A stretch of DNA of 64,000 nt from VRUE01 sp963728045 (GCA_963728045.1 CAVSIE010000002.1:248001-312000), one strand, 5' to 3'; shown: positions 24,099-33,161, numbered from the stretch's first letter. Notes: a model not told the origin generated them from the sequence alone. Program-made: numbers and translations.

Positions 24099-27000
24099 CT
24101 ACTCGGTGGAGATGCTCGGGTCCGCCTGGACCTTGTGCGGCACGACCATTAGGAAGTTGCTGGCCGCGTCGGCGGCGATCTCCATGACCCGGTCGGCCTC
24201 CTCGTCCTGGGCGGTCGCCCGCAGCTCCTCGGCGTAGTGCCCAAGCAGCTCGTCGACGTCGAGCAGGCCCTCCGCGTCGAGGTCCCTGAGCTCGACCTTT
24301 GCGCCCTCGCCGAGGCGCCGTTCGATCGCCTCGCGATCGATGCCAAAGGCGTTGTGGCGGACGTAGACACGGCCGCCGGTCATCCCGGCGCAGGCCCAAG
24401 GCCCGAGGTCGCCGAGCACCACCGCGCGGCCCGAGGTCATGTACTCGAAAGCGAAGCCCTTGGCGTTGGCGCGATCGACCATGCAGCCGCGGCTGTCGTC
24501 GATCGGCCCCTCGGGCTCGCCGCCGAGAACGACGTCGGCGCCGGAGAGGCGGATGCAGAAGCGTGAGTCGGCGGAGCCCTGAACGACGAGACGGCCCCGC
24601 TGGGCGCCGTATGCGAACGACTTGCCGACCGAGCCGTTGAGCCGCTTGCCCTTGACCCCCTTGCCCTTCAGCACGGAGACCGTGCCGCCGAGCATCGCCT
24701 TGCCGACGCCGTCCTGGGCGCCGCCCTCGACCCGGATCGAGACACCGTAGGCGTTGAAGGCGCCGAAGCCCTGGCCGGCGACCGAGCCGCCGTTGAACTC
24801 GAGGCTGGCGAGCACTTCGTCGTTGGGCTCAGGGCCGTCGTCAAAGACGCGTGAGCGGGCGATCGCGCCGGACAGCTCAGCGCCGAGGACTCGGTCATTG
24901 GCGTCGGTCGGGCGCGGGAACTCGTTGCGGATCGTGCGGCCGGCGCAGACGTCGCCGGCGAGGCCGGCGATCTGGGCCGAGGCCTGCTTCGCCTCCATCC
25001 GGATCGGACGGGCGACGACGAGCCCGGCCTCCGCGCGCGCCTCGGCGACCTCGTCGGCCACCGGCAGGTCCAGCGGCTCGAGGTCGAGGAACTCCTCCAG
25101 CGGCGTGATCAGCGGCGCCAGGTCGATCCGGTCGTGGTGGGAGACCTGCTCGAGCAGATCGTAGCGGCCGACCAGGTCCTGGGCGCGCTCGTAGCCGAGC
25201 GAGGCGACGACCTCCTTCACCTCCTCGCCCATCGCGGCGAAGAAGCGGGCGCAGCTCTCGGCGGCGCTGTCGACCGCCTGCGGGGTGAACTTCTTCAGGC
25301 CGTGGTCCTGAGCCTGCTCGACCGTCTCGATCTGGGTCGCGATGCCGACGTGGCAAGTGTCAAGCTGGCAGCCGCGGCAGATCGTGCAGCCGAGGCTGAC
25401 CATCGCCAGGGTGCCGAAGCCGACCCGGTTGGCGCCGAGGCAGTGCAGCTTGACGACGTCGTGGCCGGTCCGGTAGCCGCCGTCGGCCCAGATCTCGACC
25501 CGGTTGCGAATCCCGGCCTCCATCAGCGCCCGGTGCACAGCGCGGGTGCCGATGTCCGAGGGCAGGCCGACGTGGCGCAGGGCGTGTTGGCGGGCGGCGC
25601 CGGTGCCGCCCTCGAAGCCCGAGAGGGTGATGATGTCGGCGCCGGCCTTGGCGATGCCGAGGCCGATCGTGCCGATGTTCGGCACCACCGGCACCTTGAC
25701 CGAGACGCGCACGTCGGGGTTGACCGTCTTCAGCTCGTCGATCAGCTCAGCCAGGTCCTCGATCGAGTAGAGGTCGTGGTTGTTGGAGGGCGAGATCAGG
25801 TCGGTGCCGGGCGCCGCGTTACGGGCAGCGGCGACCTTCTCGGAGACCTTCTTGCCGGGCAGGTGGCCGCCCTCCCCGGGCTTGGCGCCCTGGCCGATCT
25901 TGATCTCGGCGAGGTAGGAGGAGTTGAGCATCTCGGCCGAGACGCCGAAGCGGCCCGAGGCGACCTGCTGGCCGCGCCACTTGCGGTAGTGGCCGTACAT
26001 GTCGCGGATCTCGCCGCCCTCGCCGTTGACGCAGAGGATGTTGGTCGCCTTCGCCGCCTCCGCATAGGCACGGAAGGCGGGCTCGGACTGCGAGCCGAAG
26101 CTCATCGAGGAGATCACGATCGGGTAGTCATGGTGGCCGACACCGGCGTCGACCGAGGCGGCGTCGACCGGGTCGCGGTCGCCCTTCAACCCCATGATGT
26201 GGCGCATCGAGATCGGGCTCTGGCGCTCCAGGTCGCGGACTTTCTCCGAGTACTCCTCGTAGGAACCGGTCCCGTTGGCGGTCGCGATCGCCGCCTTGTA
26301 GACCTTGGGGTAGAAGCGGAAGGTCTTGGCCGGTTTGCCGTCCTCGTCGCCGCCGAGGATCCGCGCCCGCTCGTTGGTGTCCTCGTCGAGCTCGGCGAAG
26401 CCGGCGCCGCCGACCTCGGAAGCGGCGAAGGCCTCGGTCTGGAAGATCTCGGCCAGCTCCGGCTTCACCCCGATCGAGGAGAACTGGCGCGCGTAGCCGC
26501 GCACCTCGTGGATGCCGATCGTCGAGATCACTTTCTCGATCCCCTTGTTGAGGGCGTCGCAGAGGTTGGAGACATCTGACTCGTAATCCTCGACGCAGAT
26601 CACCTCGACCATCGTGTATGGGCAGACCCCGTTGGCGCCGAGTCCGAGCGCCAGCATCGTGTCGTGGACGTTGCGGATCGCGGCCGAGCGCAGGACGACG
26701 CCGCAGCGGCGGCGCAGGTTCTCCTCGCCGGGCTGGACCCGGTACTGCTTCAGCGCCTGGTCGACCGCGGAGACGGCCAGGTGGGGGTCGAGGTAGCGGC
26801 GATCGCCCTCGTAGACGGTGCGATCGGTGAGCACGAGCAGCTCGGCGCCTTCGCGCACCTTCTTGACCGATTCCTGCTTGATCCGCTCGATCGCCCCCTG
26901 CGTGGTCTCCGACTCGAGCAGGGAGACGTCGACGGCGTCGCTGCGCCCCCGGAACTCCTCCCAGAGGTCCTCGAGCAAGTAGGTGCGGTGCTTGCGGGCG

Positions 27001-28772
27001 ATCGCCCGGTAGGTCTTGTCGGAGAGCGGCGCCATCTCATGGTGACCGCCGAGGATTACCGGGAACTCGGTCTCGATCGTGCCCGTGTCCTCGCCGGCGG
27101 CATGGATCGAGGGACGGTGGCCGAAGACCGCGCGGGTGGAGAAGTGCTCCATCTCCCGTTCGCGGTCGATCGCCGGGTTGGTGACGACGGCGACTGTCTC
27201 CTTGAAGTAGTCGGCGAGGTTCTGGCGCTCGGGAGAGAGCGCCGCCAGCGGCCCGTCGTAGCCGAGCGAGCCGACAGGCTCGGACCCGTTCGAGGCCATC
27301 TGCTGGACCAGTTTGACGTCGTCGCGCTGCCAGCCGAAACCGGCGAGGACGCGGTCGGCGACCTTGACCGGCTCCTCCGGACCTGCGTCGGAGTAGCCCG
27401 GCACCTCACCGCCCTCGAGTGGCCCGCCGGTGTCGAGGGCGCGGTCGTAGGGACCGACCTCCTCGGCGCCGTTTCGCGCCAGCCAGCGGTCGCGGACGAT
27501 GCGCAGCATCTCATCGTGGGGGTGCAGGGTCGAGCGCTTGGCGCTGCGGTCGATCTTCACCAGCGCCTTCTCACCGGGGGCGAGCGGCTTCGGCTCGGAG
27601 ACCATGTCGGAGACCGAGACGACGCCGGGCTCGGAGCTGAAGACATGGTCCTCAACGGTCTCCACCTGCCAGAGCGGCCGCAGGCCGAGAGCGTCGGCGG
27701 AGAACACGCACTCGTCGCCGTGGCGGGCGATCAGCGCCACCGGGCCCTGGGCGAAGGGGCCCATCGCCTGGTGCAGGTACATGTAGAAGCGGTGCAGCTC
27801 GGCCGGCAACCGGCGGATCTCCTCGGCGATCGGCGGCACGACCATCTCCATCGCCTCGGCGAGGCTGAGGCCGTCGCGGCTGATCATTGTGTCGATCGTG
27901 CGATTGAGATCCTGCGAGTCGGAGCAGCCGGGCTGGATCGGCACGCCCAGCATCGTCGCCTCCTGGCGCAGCTGCGCGATCGTGTTGATCTCGCCGTTGT
28001 GGCCCAAGACCGAGAAGGGCTGGACGCGCTTGAACGAGGGCCAGGTGTTGGTCGAGTAGCGGTTGTGGCCGAAGCAGCCGATCGTCTCGAAGCGCTCGTC
28101 GCGCAGGTCCGGGTAGTACTCGCCGAGGATCTTCGGCGCCCCCATCACCTTGTAGACGCAGGTCGTCGCCGAGAAGGAGGGGACATGGACGTCGAGCTTC
28201 TGCTCGAGTTCGATCAGGAGGTCGAAGAGGACGCGCTCGCGGCGCGAGGCGTCGGCGACGAGGCCGGCCAGCTGCCAGAAGTGAGGCTCCTCCTCGCGCG
28301 CGGTCGGACCGAGCGCGGTCGAGTCGACGGCGCCGAGGCGCTCGGCGAGGATGCGAAAGCCCCCCTGGCCGAGCAGCTCGCGAGCATCGTGCTGGACCCG
28401 CTCGAGGTCCTGTGCACGCTCGACGAAGACATGGGCGACGGCGAAGGCGTCGTCGAGCGTCAGCGACGGGTCATGGCCTCCGGCGCGGACCTCCTCGGCC
28501 CAGACCTTGCGCGGGATGTCGAGCAGCAGCCCACAGCCGTCCCCCTCGCCGTCGACGTTGCCGGCGCGGTGGAGCATCTTCTGCAGGGCCGGGATCGCCA
28601 GCTCGATCGGAGCGTGGCTCGGGGTCGCGTCCTTGCGCACCGAGGCGTAGATCGCGCAGGCGTCCTTGTCCTCGACGCTGGGCGGCGACACCAGCGGCCG
28701 GTAGGGCCGCTCGGGCGAGTAGCGGACGGGCGCGCCCTCGCCGTGAAGCTCACGGGACTGGGGATTCGACAT
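24099..28772 (-). CDS. gltB: Glutamate synthase, large (alpha) subunit
   Basis: The 1557-residue product follows the GltB plan: a class II glutaminase domain with likely N-terminal nucleophile Cys39 after a 38-residue propeptide, a central linker, the FMN/glutamate-synthase domain with a 3Fe-4S motif C-x5-C-x4-C (CTICRGCQLDTC near 1130), and a C-terminal GXGXG beta-helix (GTVSVLKGKGVKGKRLNG, near 1370). It makes two glutamates from glutamine and 2-oxoglutarate. Strong GGGAGG ribosome site before ATG 28772. The sequence around the nucleophile (ACAIYASVRKD, later HRAGNVDGEGDGCG) departs from the common CGVG form. The NADPH-binding small subunit is not in the window. Confidence 0.93.
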   Translation of the reverse strand: MSNPQSRELHGEGAPVRYSPERPYRPLVSPPSVEDKDACAIYASVRKDATPSHAPIELAIPALQKMLHRAGNVDGEGDGCGLLLDIPRKVWAEEVRAGGHDPSLTLDDAFAVAHVFVERAQDLERVQHDARELLGQGGFRILAERLGAVDSTALGPTAREEEPHFWQLAGLVADASRRERVLFDLLIELEQKLDVHVPSFSATTCVYKVMGAPKILGEYYPDLRDERFETIGCFGHNRYSTNTWPSFKRVQPFSVLGHNGEINTIAQLRQEATMLGVPIQPGCSDSQDLNRTIDTMISRDGLSLAEAMEMVVPPIAEEIRRLPAELHRFYMYLHQAMGPFAQGPVALIARHGDECVFSADALGLRPLWQVETVEDHVFSSEPGVVSVSDMVSEPKPLAPGEKALVKIDRSAKRSTLHPHDEMLRIVRDRWLARNGAEEVGPYDRALDTGGPLEGGEVPGYSDAGPEEPVKVADRVLAGFGWQRDDVKLVQQMASNGSEPVGSLGYDGPLAALSPERQNLADYFKETVAVVTNPAIDREREMEHFSTRAVFGHRPSIHAAGEDTGTIETEFPVILGGHHEMAPLSDKTYRAIARKHRTYLLEDLWEEFRGRSDAVDVSLLESETTQGAIERIKQESVKKVREGAELLVLTDRTVYEGDRRYLDPHLAVSAVDQALKQYRVQPGEENLRRRCGVVLRSAAIRNVHDTMLALGLGANGVCPYTMVEVICVEDYESDVSNLCDALNKGIEKVISTIGIHEVRGYARQFSSIGVKPELAEIFQTEAFAASEVGGAGFAELDEDTNERARILGGDEDGKPAKTFRFYPKVYKAAIATANGTGSYEEYSEKVRDLERQSPISMRHIMGLKGDRDPVDAASVDAGVGHHDYPIVISSMSFGSQSEPAFRAYAEAAKATNILCVNGEGGEIRDMYGHYRKWRGQQVASGRFGVSAEMLNSSYLAEIKIGQGAKPGEGGHLPGKKVSEKVAAARNAAPGTDLISPSNNHDLYSIEDLAELIDELKTVNPDVRVSVKVPVVPNIGTIGLGIAKAGADIITLSGFEGGTGAARQHALRHVGLPSDIGTRAVHRALMEAGIRNRVEIWADGGYRTGHDVVKLHCLGANRVGFGTLAMVSLGCTICRGCQLDTCHVGIATQIETVEQAQDHGLKKFTPQAVDSAAESCARFFAAMGEEVKEVVASLGYERAQDLVGRYDLLEQVSHHDRIDLAPLITPLEEFLDLEPLDLPVADEVAEARAEAGLVVARPIRMEAKQASAQIAGLAGDVCAGRTIRNEFPRPTDANDRVLGAELSGAIARSRVFDDGPEPNDEVLASLEFNGGSVAGQGFGAFNAYGVSIRVEGGAQDGVGKAMLGGTVSVLKGKGVKGKRLNGSVGKSFAYGAQRGRLVVQGSADSRFCIRLSGADVVLGGEPEGPIDDSRGCMVDRANAKGFAFEYMTSGRAVVLGDLGPWACAGMTGGRVYVRHNAFGIDREAIERRLGEGAKVELRDLDAEGLLDVDELLGHYAEELRATAQDEEADRVMEIAADAASNFLMVVPHKVQADPSISTE

Positions 28773-28870
28773 CTGACCTCCCGGTAACCGCGCCTTCTCC
28801 GAGCGGGCGCGCGACGGGTTGACAAGTCGACGGATTATAGGGCGGCTGGGGGCCCCGGCCTAGGGGATCT

Positions 28871-28890
28871 CGCTATTCCCGCAAATAGCG
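28871..28890. terminator. Stem-loop between the cupin gene and gltB
   Basis: Arms CGCTATT (28871-28877) and AATAGCG (28884-28890) with a 6-base loop, 11 bases after the cupin stop on the minus strand and about 100 bases before gltB. Likely terminates the cupin transcript. The remaining leader of gltB (28773-28870) shows nothing else I can name. Confidence 0.45.
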
Positions 28891-28901
28891 GAAAACGCGG
28901 C

Positions 28902-29276
28902 TCAACCCCAGGACATCGGCTCGTAGTCGCCGCTCGGATCGACGCCGATCAGCAGCGCGGTCACGGCGGCGTCTGAGCGGTTGAGGATCGTGCGGCTCGG
29001 CGCCGGCTCGATCGAGGCGAAGGTGCCGGCAGGAGCCGCGTGCTCCTCGCCGCCGATCCGCAGGACCGCCTCCCCCTCGAGGATCACGTACAGCTCGTGC
29101 TGGCCGCTCCCGGCCTCGTCGTGCTCGGGAATCTGTCCCCCAGGCGCGATCTCGACCAGGTTGAAGCCGAAGGCCGACTCGCCCAGCGCCTTGCGGGCCA
29201 GGCGCCAGGTCGACTCCCCCGACCCCTCCATGACCTCGAACTCGTCGCGATGCTTGATCGTGTAGCTGTCGGCCAT
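28902..29276 (-). CDS. Cupin-domain protein
   Basis: The 124-residue product, from ATG 29276 (MADSYTIKHRDEFEVMEGSG), is a single cupin barrel: motif 1 AGSGQHELYVILEGEAVLRI with its glutamate, motif 2 AAPAGTFASIEPAPSRTILN. The metal site is partly degenerate (HDEAGSGQHELYVILEG has the two His and Glu, but the second-motif His is replaced), so it may be a binding protein rather than an enzyme. Substrate unknown. Confidence 0.85.
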   Translation of the reverse strand: MADSYTIKHRDEFEVMEGSGESTWRLARKALGESAFGFNLVEIAPGGQIPEHDEAGSGQHELYVILEGEAVLRIGGEEHAAPAGTFASIEPAPSRTILNRSDAAVTALLIGVDPSGDYEPMSWG

Positions 29277-29289
29277 CTCAGTCGCGACG

Positions 29290-29580
29290 TCAGGCGGCGA
29301 TCGGAGCTCCAACCTCGAGCTCGACCAAGCGATCTGGAGCCGCAAGCGCCGCCTGTGCGGCGGCAACCAGGGCAGCTCCGTCCAAGCCATAGCGCTCAGC
29401 GGCGACCTTGAGCAGATCGAGGTACTTAGCTGGATAGAGCAAGCCGATGTTGACGACGTGGCCGCCGACAATTCCGACGACGCAGTAGTCGTCGTCGACC
29501 TCCTCCTGATCGTCGACGCGTTCCACGCGCCGTAGTTCAATCAGGAGGGCATCCGCCTCGCTGTCGTAGTCCGCTCGCAT
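29290..29580 (-). CDS. DUF2283-type antitoxin-like protein, copy 1
   Basis: The 96-residue product begins MRADYDSEADALLIELRRVE and continues EEVDDDYCVVGIVGGHVVNI, the DUF2283 pattern (short beta-rich domain), with a C-terminal helical extension ending LVELEVGAPIAA. DUF2283 genes are commonly found directly after DUF4258 genes and are suspected antitoxins. It overlaps the DUF4258 gene by 1 base (TGATG). A second module with the same ending (EIGAPIAA) lies about 1 kb to the right at 30300-30590. Confidence 0.78.
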   Translation of the reverse strand: MRADYDSEADALLIELRRVERVDDQEEVDDDYCVVGIVGGHVVNIGLLYPAKYLDLLKVAAERYGLDGAALVAAAQAALAAPDRLVELEVGAPIAA

Positions 29581-29792
29581 CAGCGTCTCCTCCGGTGGAT
29601 TGTGACGATCAAGCCTGGCTCGTCAAGCGCAACGACCACGCGCACGCGTATTCCCCGAACTTCGCCCGTATAGCGCGGCTTCCCCTGCTCGTCGCGGTCG
29701 ATGCGAATGGGATTGGCGATCACCATCTCCGCGTCGAATACATCTATTCCGAGATCGCGGGCTTTGTTCCTGGCATGGCGCGAGAAGCGCAT
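29580..29792 (-). CDS. DUF4258-type toxin-like protein, copy 1
   Basis: The 70-residue basic product (MRFSRHARNKARDLGIDVFD, then IDRDEQGKPRYTGEVRGIRV and VVALDEPGLIVTIHRRRR) matches DUF4258, a BrnT-like/RelE-like small-toxin fold. Paired with the DUF2283 gene by a 1-base overlap, toxin gene first. ATG 29792 has no clear ribosome site. Intact here, unlike its copy at 30590-30803. Confidence 0.78.
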   Translation of the reverse strand: MRFSRHARNKARDLGIDVFDAEMVIANPIRIDRDEQGKPRYTGEVRGIRVRVVVALDEPGLIVTIHRRRR

Positions 29793-29843
29793 GCCTACTC
29801 AAGCGTCTGGCGACCAAGCCTCTCCCCCTAGACTCCCCAATCA

Positions 29844-30284
29844 ATGAAGGCGAGCACGAGCGACTCCCAGGCTGCGTTGCGAGAAGCGATCGAGCGCTAC
29901 AACGACGCCTGGAACGCCCACGACCTCGACGCGATCGTGGCGATGCACGCGCCCGACATGGTCTTCCACGACCACACCGCGGGCGAGTCGGCGAGCGGCG
30001 ACGAGGTCCGCGCCCACATCGGCGCGATCTTCGAGACCTGGCCCGACATCGAGTTCTCGACCCGCCGGCTATACGTTCGCGAGGACTTGGTCGTGCAGGA
30101 ATGGACGGCGAGCGCGACCCACGCGAAGACGATGCGCCGCGGCGACCTCGTCGCCGAGCCCACCGGTCGCCGGGTCGAGTGGGACGGCCTAGACGTGATC
30201 CCCTTCGAGAACGGCCTGGTCAAGCGCAAGGACGTCTATTCCGACAGCGTCTCGATCCTGCGCCAGGTCGGCCTGCTCGACTGA
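29844..30284 (+). CDS. SnoaL-like (NTF2-fold) protein
   Basis: The 146-residue product reads as a SnoaL/NTF2-like cone domain: LREAIERYNDAWNAHDLDAI, VAMHAPDMVFHDHTAGESAS, WPDIEFSTRRLYVREDLVVQ and GRRVEWDGLDVIPFENGLVK. Such proteins bind or act on small hydrophobic molecules, but many have no known activity. It lies between the two DUF4258/DUF2283 modules and on the opposite strand. ATG 29844 is 51 bases from the start of the divergent DUF4258 gene. Confidence 0.88.
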   Translation: MKASTSDSQAALREAIERYNDAWNAHDLDAIVAMHAPDMVFHDHTAGESASGDEVRAHIGAIFETWPDIEFSTRRLYVREDLVVQEWTASATHAKTMRRGDLVAEPTGRRVEWDGLDVIPFENGLVKRKDVYSDSVSILRQVGLLD

Positions 30285-30299
30285 GCTGCCGAGCAGCGA

Positions 30300-30590
30300 T
30301 CAGGCTGCGATCGGAGCGCCAATCTCGAGCTTGACGACTCGATCGGGAGCAGCAAGCGCCGCTTGGGCGGCAGCGCGCAGAGCGGTGCTGTCCAGGTCAT
30401 AGCGCTCAGCGACCACATCGAGGAGGTCGAGGTGCTCGGCGGGTGTCAGGAGCTCGACATCTACTAGGCGGCCGTCCGAGAATCCGACGGTGCAATAGCT
30501 GTCATGAACCTGCTCCTGCCGTTCGAAGTATTTGAACGGCGCCAGTTCGATATCAAGCGCGTTCGCCTCGCTGTCATAGTCAGCCCGCAT
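30300..30590 (-). CDS. DUF2283-type antitoxin-like protein, copy 2
   Basis: The 96-residue product (MRADYDSEANALDIELAPFK, then DSYCTVGFSDGRLVDVEL, ending VVKLEIGAPIAA) is a clear paralogue of the protein at 29290-29580, about 60% identical by eye and of the same length. The ATG at 30590 overlaps the upstream stop by one base exactly as in copy 1; an extra ATG one codon earlier is unlikely to be used. The gene itself is intact although its toxin-like partner is frameshifted. Confidence 0.75.
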   Translation of the reverse strand: MRADYDSEANALDIELAPFKYFERQEQVHDSYCTVGFSDGRLVDVELLTPAEHLDLLDVVAERYDLDSTALRAAAQAALAAPDRVVKLEIGAPIAA

Positions 30591-30803
30591 CATTTCCTTC
30601 TCTCGTGGATTGTGACGATCAGGTCTGGCTCATCAAGCGCAACTACGACCCGGACCCGTACTTCCTGAATGTCTCCCGTGTATCGAAATCTTTCGTCTTC
30701 ATCACGATCTATGTGTATAGGTTCCTCGATCACGCGTTCGGCGTCGCGAAGCGTTGCTCGTAGGGACCGGGGGGTAGTTCTTGGCATGCCGCGTGAGCCT
30801 CAC
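30590..30803 (-). pseudogene. DUF4258-type toxin-like gene, copy 2, frameshifted
   Basis: Relative to copy 1 the gene would start at GTG 30803 (RLTRHAKN matches RFSRHARN), but a run of six C (minus strand; G run 30769-30774) puts the rest out of frame. With one base less the frame continues PRSLRATLRDAERVIEEPIH, aligning with copy 1 through IHIDRDEDERFRYTGDIQEV to the end. A shortened product from ATG 30787 is possible but would lack the first beta strand and helix. Either a real inactivating or phase-variable change, or a sequencing error in the homopolymer. Confidence 0.7.
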
Positions 30804-30856
30804 GCCCACTTAAGGACATGACTCTCGAGTTTCTCCCCTCGCCTGTAGCTACGTGG

Positions 30857-31234
30857 TCAGCCGGGGCCGACGATCGCGGCGGCGACGAGGCTGCCGCTGA
30901 CGCCGATGAAGGAGATGACGGCGAGGGCGCGGTACCAGGCGCGTTTGTCGACGTCGGGGTCGAAGGCGAGGGGGACGAAGAGGAAGGGGTTGACGAAGGT
31001 GCCGAAGACGAGCGCAGCGGCGATCGCCGTGGGCAGGTCGGGGACGGCAAGGCCGACGCCGATCAGGATCAGGCCCATCATCACGTAGTCGAGGTGAACC
31101 TGGCGAACCCGCTGCGGGGCGACGATGCCGATCCGGCGCAGCCAGTCCGGCTTCTCGTCGCGGATCACCATCGCCCAGCCGAGCAGGCCGCCGATCGCCA
31201 GCTCGATCAGGCCGATGCGGATCACCCAGTCCAC
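30857..31234 (-). CDS. Small integral membrane protein, four helices
   Basis: The 125-residue product has four hydrophobic segments (IGLIELAIGGLLGWAMVI, YVMMGLILIGVGLAV, TAIAAALVFGTFVNPFLFVP and ALAVISFIGVSGSLVAAAIV). GTG 31234 has GGGAGG upstream. Similar small membrane proteins are common beside unrelated genes in actinobacteria; no function is recognised. It is the last gene of the lysA-hom-thrC-thrB run, 9 bases after thrB. Confidence 0.75.
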   Translation of the reverse strand: MDWVIRIGLIELAIGGLLGWAMVIRDEKPDWLRRIGIVAPQRVRQVHLDYVMMGLILIGVGLAVPDLPTAIAAALVFGTFVNPFLFVPLAFDPDVDKRAWYRALAVISFIGVSGSLVAAAIVGPG

Positions 31235-31243
31235 CGGTCCTCC

Positions 31244-32124
31244 CTACAGCTCGGGGACGTCGGCGCCGTGAGGCGTGAATGGAAGGCGACGGACCTCGGC
31301 CCAGCCCTCGCAGCGGGACTCCATCTCCTCGGCGACCTTGCCGGCGTCCTGCCAGGTGGTCCAGACGAGGACGGTGGGGCCGGCGCCGGAGATCGTCGCG
31401 CCGAGGGCGCCCAGCTCGGAAGCGGCGTCGACCAGCTCCATCGAGCGGGGGTAGAGATCGCGGCGACGGGGCTGGTGGATGCGATCGGCGAGGCCGTCGG
31501 CGACCAGGTCGAGGTCCGCAGTCTGCAGGCCGAGGACGAGCCGCGAGGCGGCGGCGACGTTGGCGACCGCGTCGGCCAGCGGCACCTCGGACGGGATCGC
31601 GGCGCGGGCAAGCTCGGTCGAGACCTCCTCGGCCGGGATCGCGGCGATCCCCTCGAGACCCCCGGCGGGTCGAAGCGAGCCGCCCGCGGCGTGCCGTCAG
31701 CGCCCGACCCGCAGACCACGACGCCGCCGTAGATCGCCGCGGCGACGTTGTCCGGATGGCCCTCCAGCTCGGCCGCGCGGGCCAGCATCTCCTCTTTGGA
31801 GAGCGCCAGCTCGAAGAGGTGGTCGGCGGCGTAGAGGCCGGCGACGATCGCCGCCGCGCTCGAGCCGAGGCCGCGAGCGAGCGGGATCTCGCTGCGTAGC
31901 CGGAATGCGATCCCGTCGGCGGAGCGCAGGCTCTCGAACGCTCGCACGATCAGGTTGTCGCGCCCGGTCGAGACCTCGAGCCCACCCGGGTCGAGGGAGA
32001 ACTCCCCCACCTCCTCGACCTCCAGCTCCAGGTGCATCGCCACCGCAGCCGCCATCACGTCGTAGCCCGGCCCGAGGTTGGCAGAGGAGGCCGGGACGCG
32101 GACCAGCCGGCGGCGCGCGGTCAC
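31244..32124 (-). pseudogene. thrB: Homoserine kinase with apparent frameshift
   Basis: The first half (from ATG 32124) is normal GHMP kinase: VRVPASSANLGPGYDVMAAA, then the ATP loop PLARGLGSSAAAIVAGLYAA and EGHPDNVAAAIYGGVVV. After RAARFDPPG the frame turns to low-complexity sequence, while the next frame continues the family (PSEVPLADAVANVAAASRLV, then GALGATISGAGPTVLVWTTW) to a stop at 31244. Adding one base in the C run at 31659-31663 (G run on the coding strand) restores about 294 residues, the usual length. It catalyses homoserine phosphorylation before threonine synthase; loss would cause threonine auxotrophy, so a sequencing error is a live alternative. 4-base overlap with thrC. Confidence 0.85.
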
Positions 32125-33161
32125 TGAAACACCGCCCGCTCGACGGCGCCAAGGTCGTTCTCGCAGTTGACCACCGGCGGCGCCTTGGAGAGGGCTGTGT
32201 CGGGGTCCTTGAGGCCGTGGCCGGTGAGGACGCAGACGACCGACTCCGGCCGCGGCGCGCCCTCGACGGTCGGCAGGCCGTGGGCGAGCAGGCCAGCGAC
32301 CGAGGCGGCAGAGGCGGGCTCGCAGAAGACGCCCTCGCTGGCGGCGAGCCAGCGGTAGGCGTCGAGGATCTGCTCGTCGGAGACGGCGGCGACCCTGCCC
32401 CGCGACTCGGTGAAGGCGGCCATCGCCTCCTCCCAGCGGGCCGGATTGCCGATCCGGATCGCCGAGGCGACCGTCTCCGGGTTGGCGACGGGCGAGCCGC
32501 CGACCAGAGGCGCCGCTCCCTCGGCCTGGAAGCCGTAGAGGACTGGTCTCGAACCAGCGTTCTCGACCTCCTTGAAGCCGCGCCAGTAGGCGGTCACGTT
32601 GCCGGCGTTGCCGACCGGGATCGCCAGCGCCCCCGGCATCTCGCCGAGCTCCTCGACCACCTCGAAGGCCGCGGTCTTCTGTCCCTCGATCCGGAACGGG
32701 TTGACCGAGTTGACCAGCTCGATCGGGTGGCGCTGGGCCAGCTCGCGGACGATCCCGAGCGCGTCGTCGAAGTTCCCCTGCAGCGCGACCACCCGCGCCC
32801 CGTGCATCAGCGCCTGGGCCAGCTTGCCGATCGCGATCTTGCCCTCGGGCACGATCACGGCGCCGCGCAGGCCGGCGCGCGCCGCATAGGCGGCGGCGCT
32901 CGCCGCAGTGTTCCCAGTCGAGGCGCAGATCACCGCCTCCGCCCCACGCCCCTTCGCCCGCGAGACCGCGACCGTCATGCCCCGGTCCTTGAAGCTGCCG
33001 GTGGGGTTCGCCCCCTCGAACTTCAGGTACGTCCGCACCTCGAGGCGCTCCGAGAGGCGCTCGGCCTCGATCAGCGGCGTCGACCCCTCGTCCAGCGAGA
33101 CGATGGGGTCCCCCTCCTCCAGCGGCAGCCGATCGCGGTAGCGCTCGATCAGCGCCGTCAA
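32121..33161 (-). CDS. thrC: Threonine synthase
   Basis: The 346-residue product has the type II PLP fold with the cofactor lysine in NPTGSFKDRGM, the phosphate-binding VICASTGNTAASAAAYAARA loop, and PVGNAGNVTAYWRGFKE. It converts O-phosphohomoserine to threonine. Length fits the short actinobacterial form. It overlaps hom by 4 bases and thrB by 4 bases, forming a tightly coupled operon. Confidence 0.95.
   Translation of the reverse strand: MTALIERYRDRLPLEEGDPIVSLDEGSTPLIEAERLSERLEVRTYLKFEGANPTGSFKDRGMTVAVSRAKGRGAEAVICASTGNTAASAAAYAARAGLRGAVIVPEGKIAIGKLAQALMHGARVVALQGNFDDALGIVRELAQRHPIELVNSVNPFRIEGQKTAAFEVVEELGEMPGALAIPVGNAGNVTAYWRGFKEVENAGSRPVLYGFQAEGAAPLVGGSPVANPETVASAIRIGNPARWEEAMAAFTESRGRVAAVSDEQILDAYRWLAASEGVFCEPASAASVAGLLAHGLPTVEGAPRPESVVCVLTGHGLKDPDTALSKAPPVVNCENDLGAVERAVFQ

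Noticed and set aside
26664..28787. 707-codon plus-strand frame across gltB
   Set aside because: Antisense of gltB, no motif, no ribosome site.
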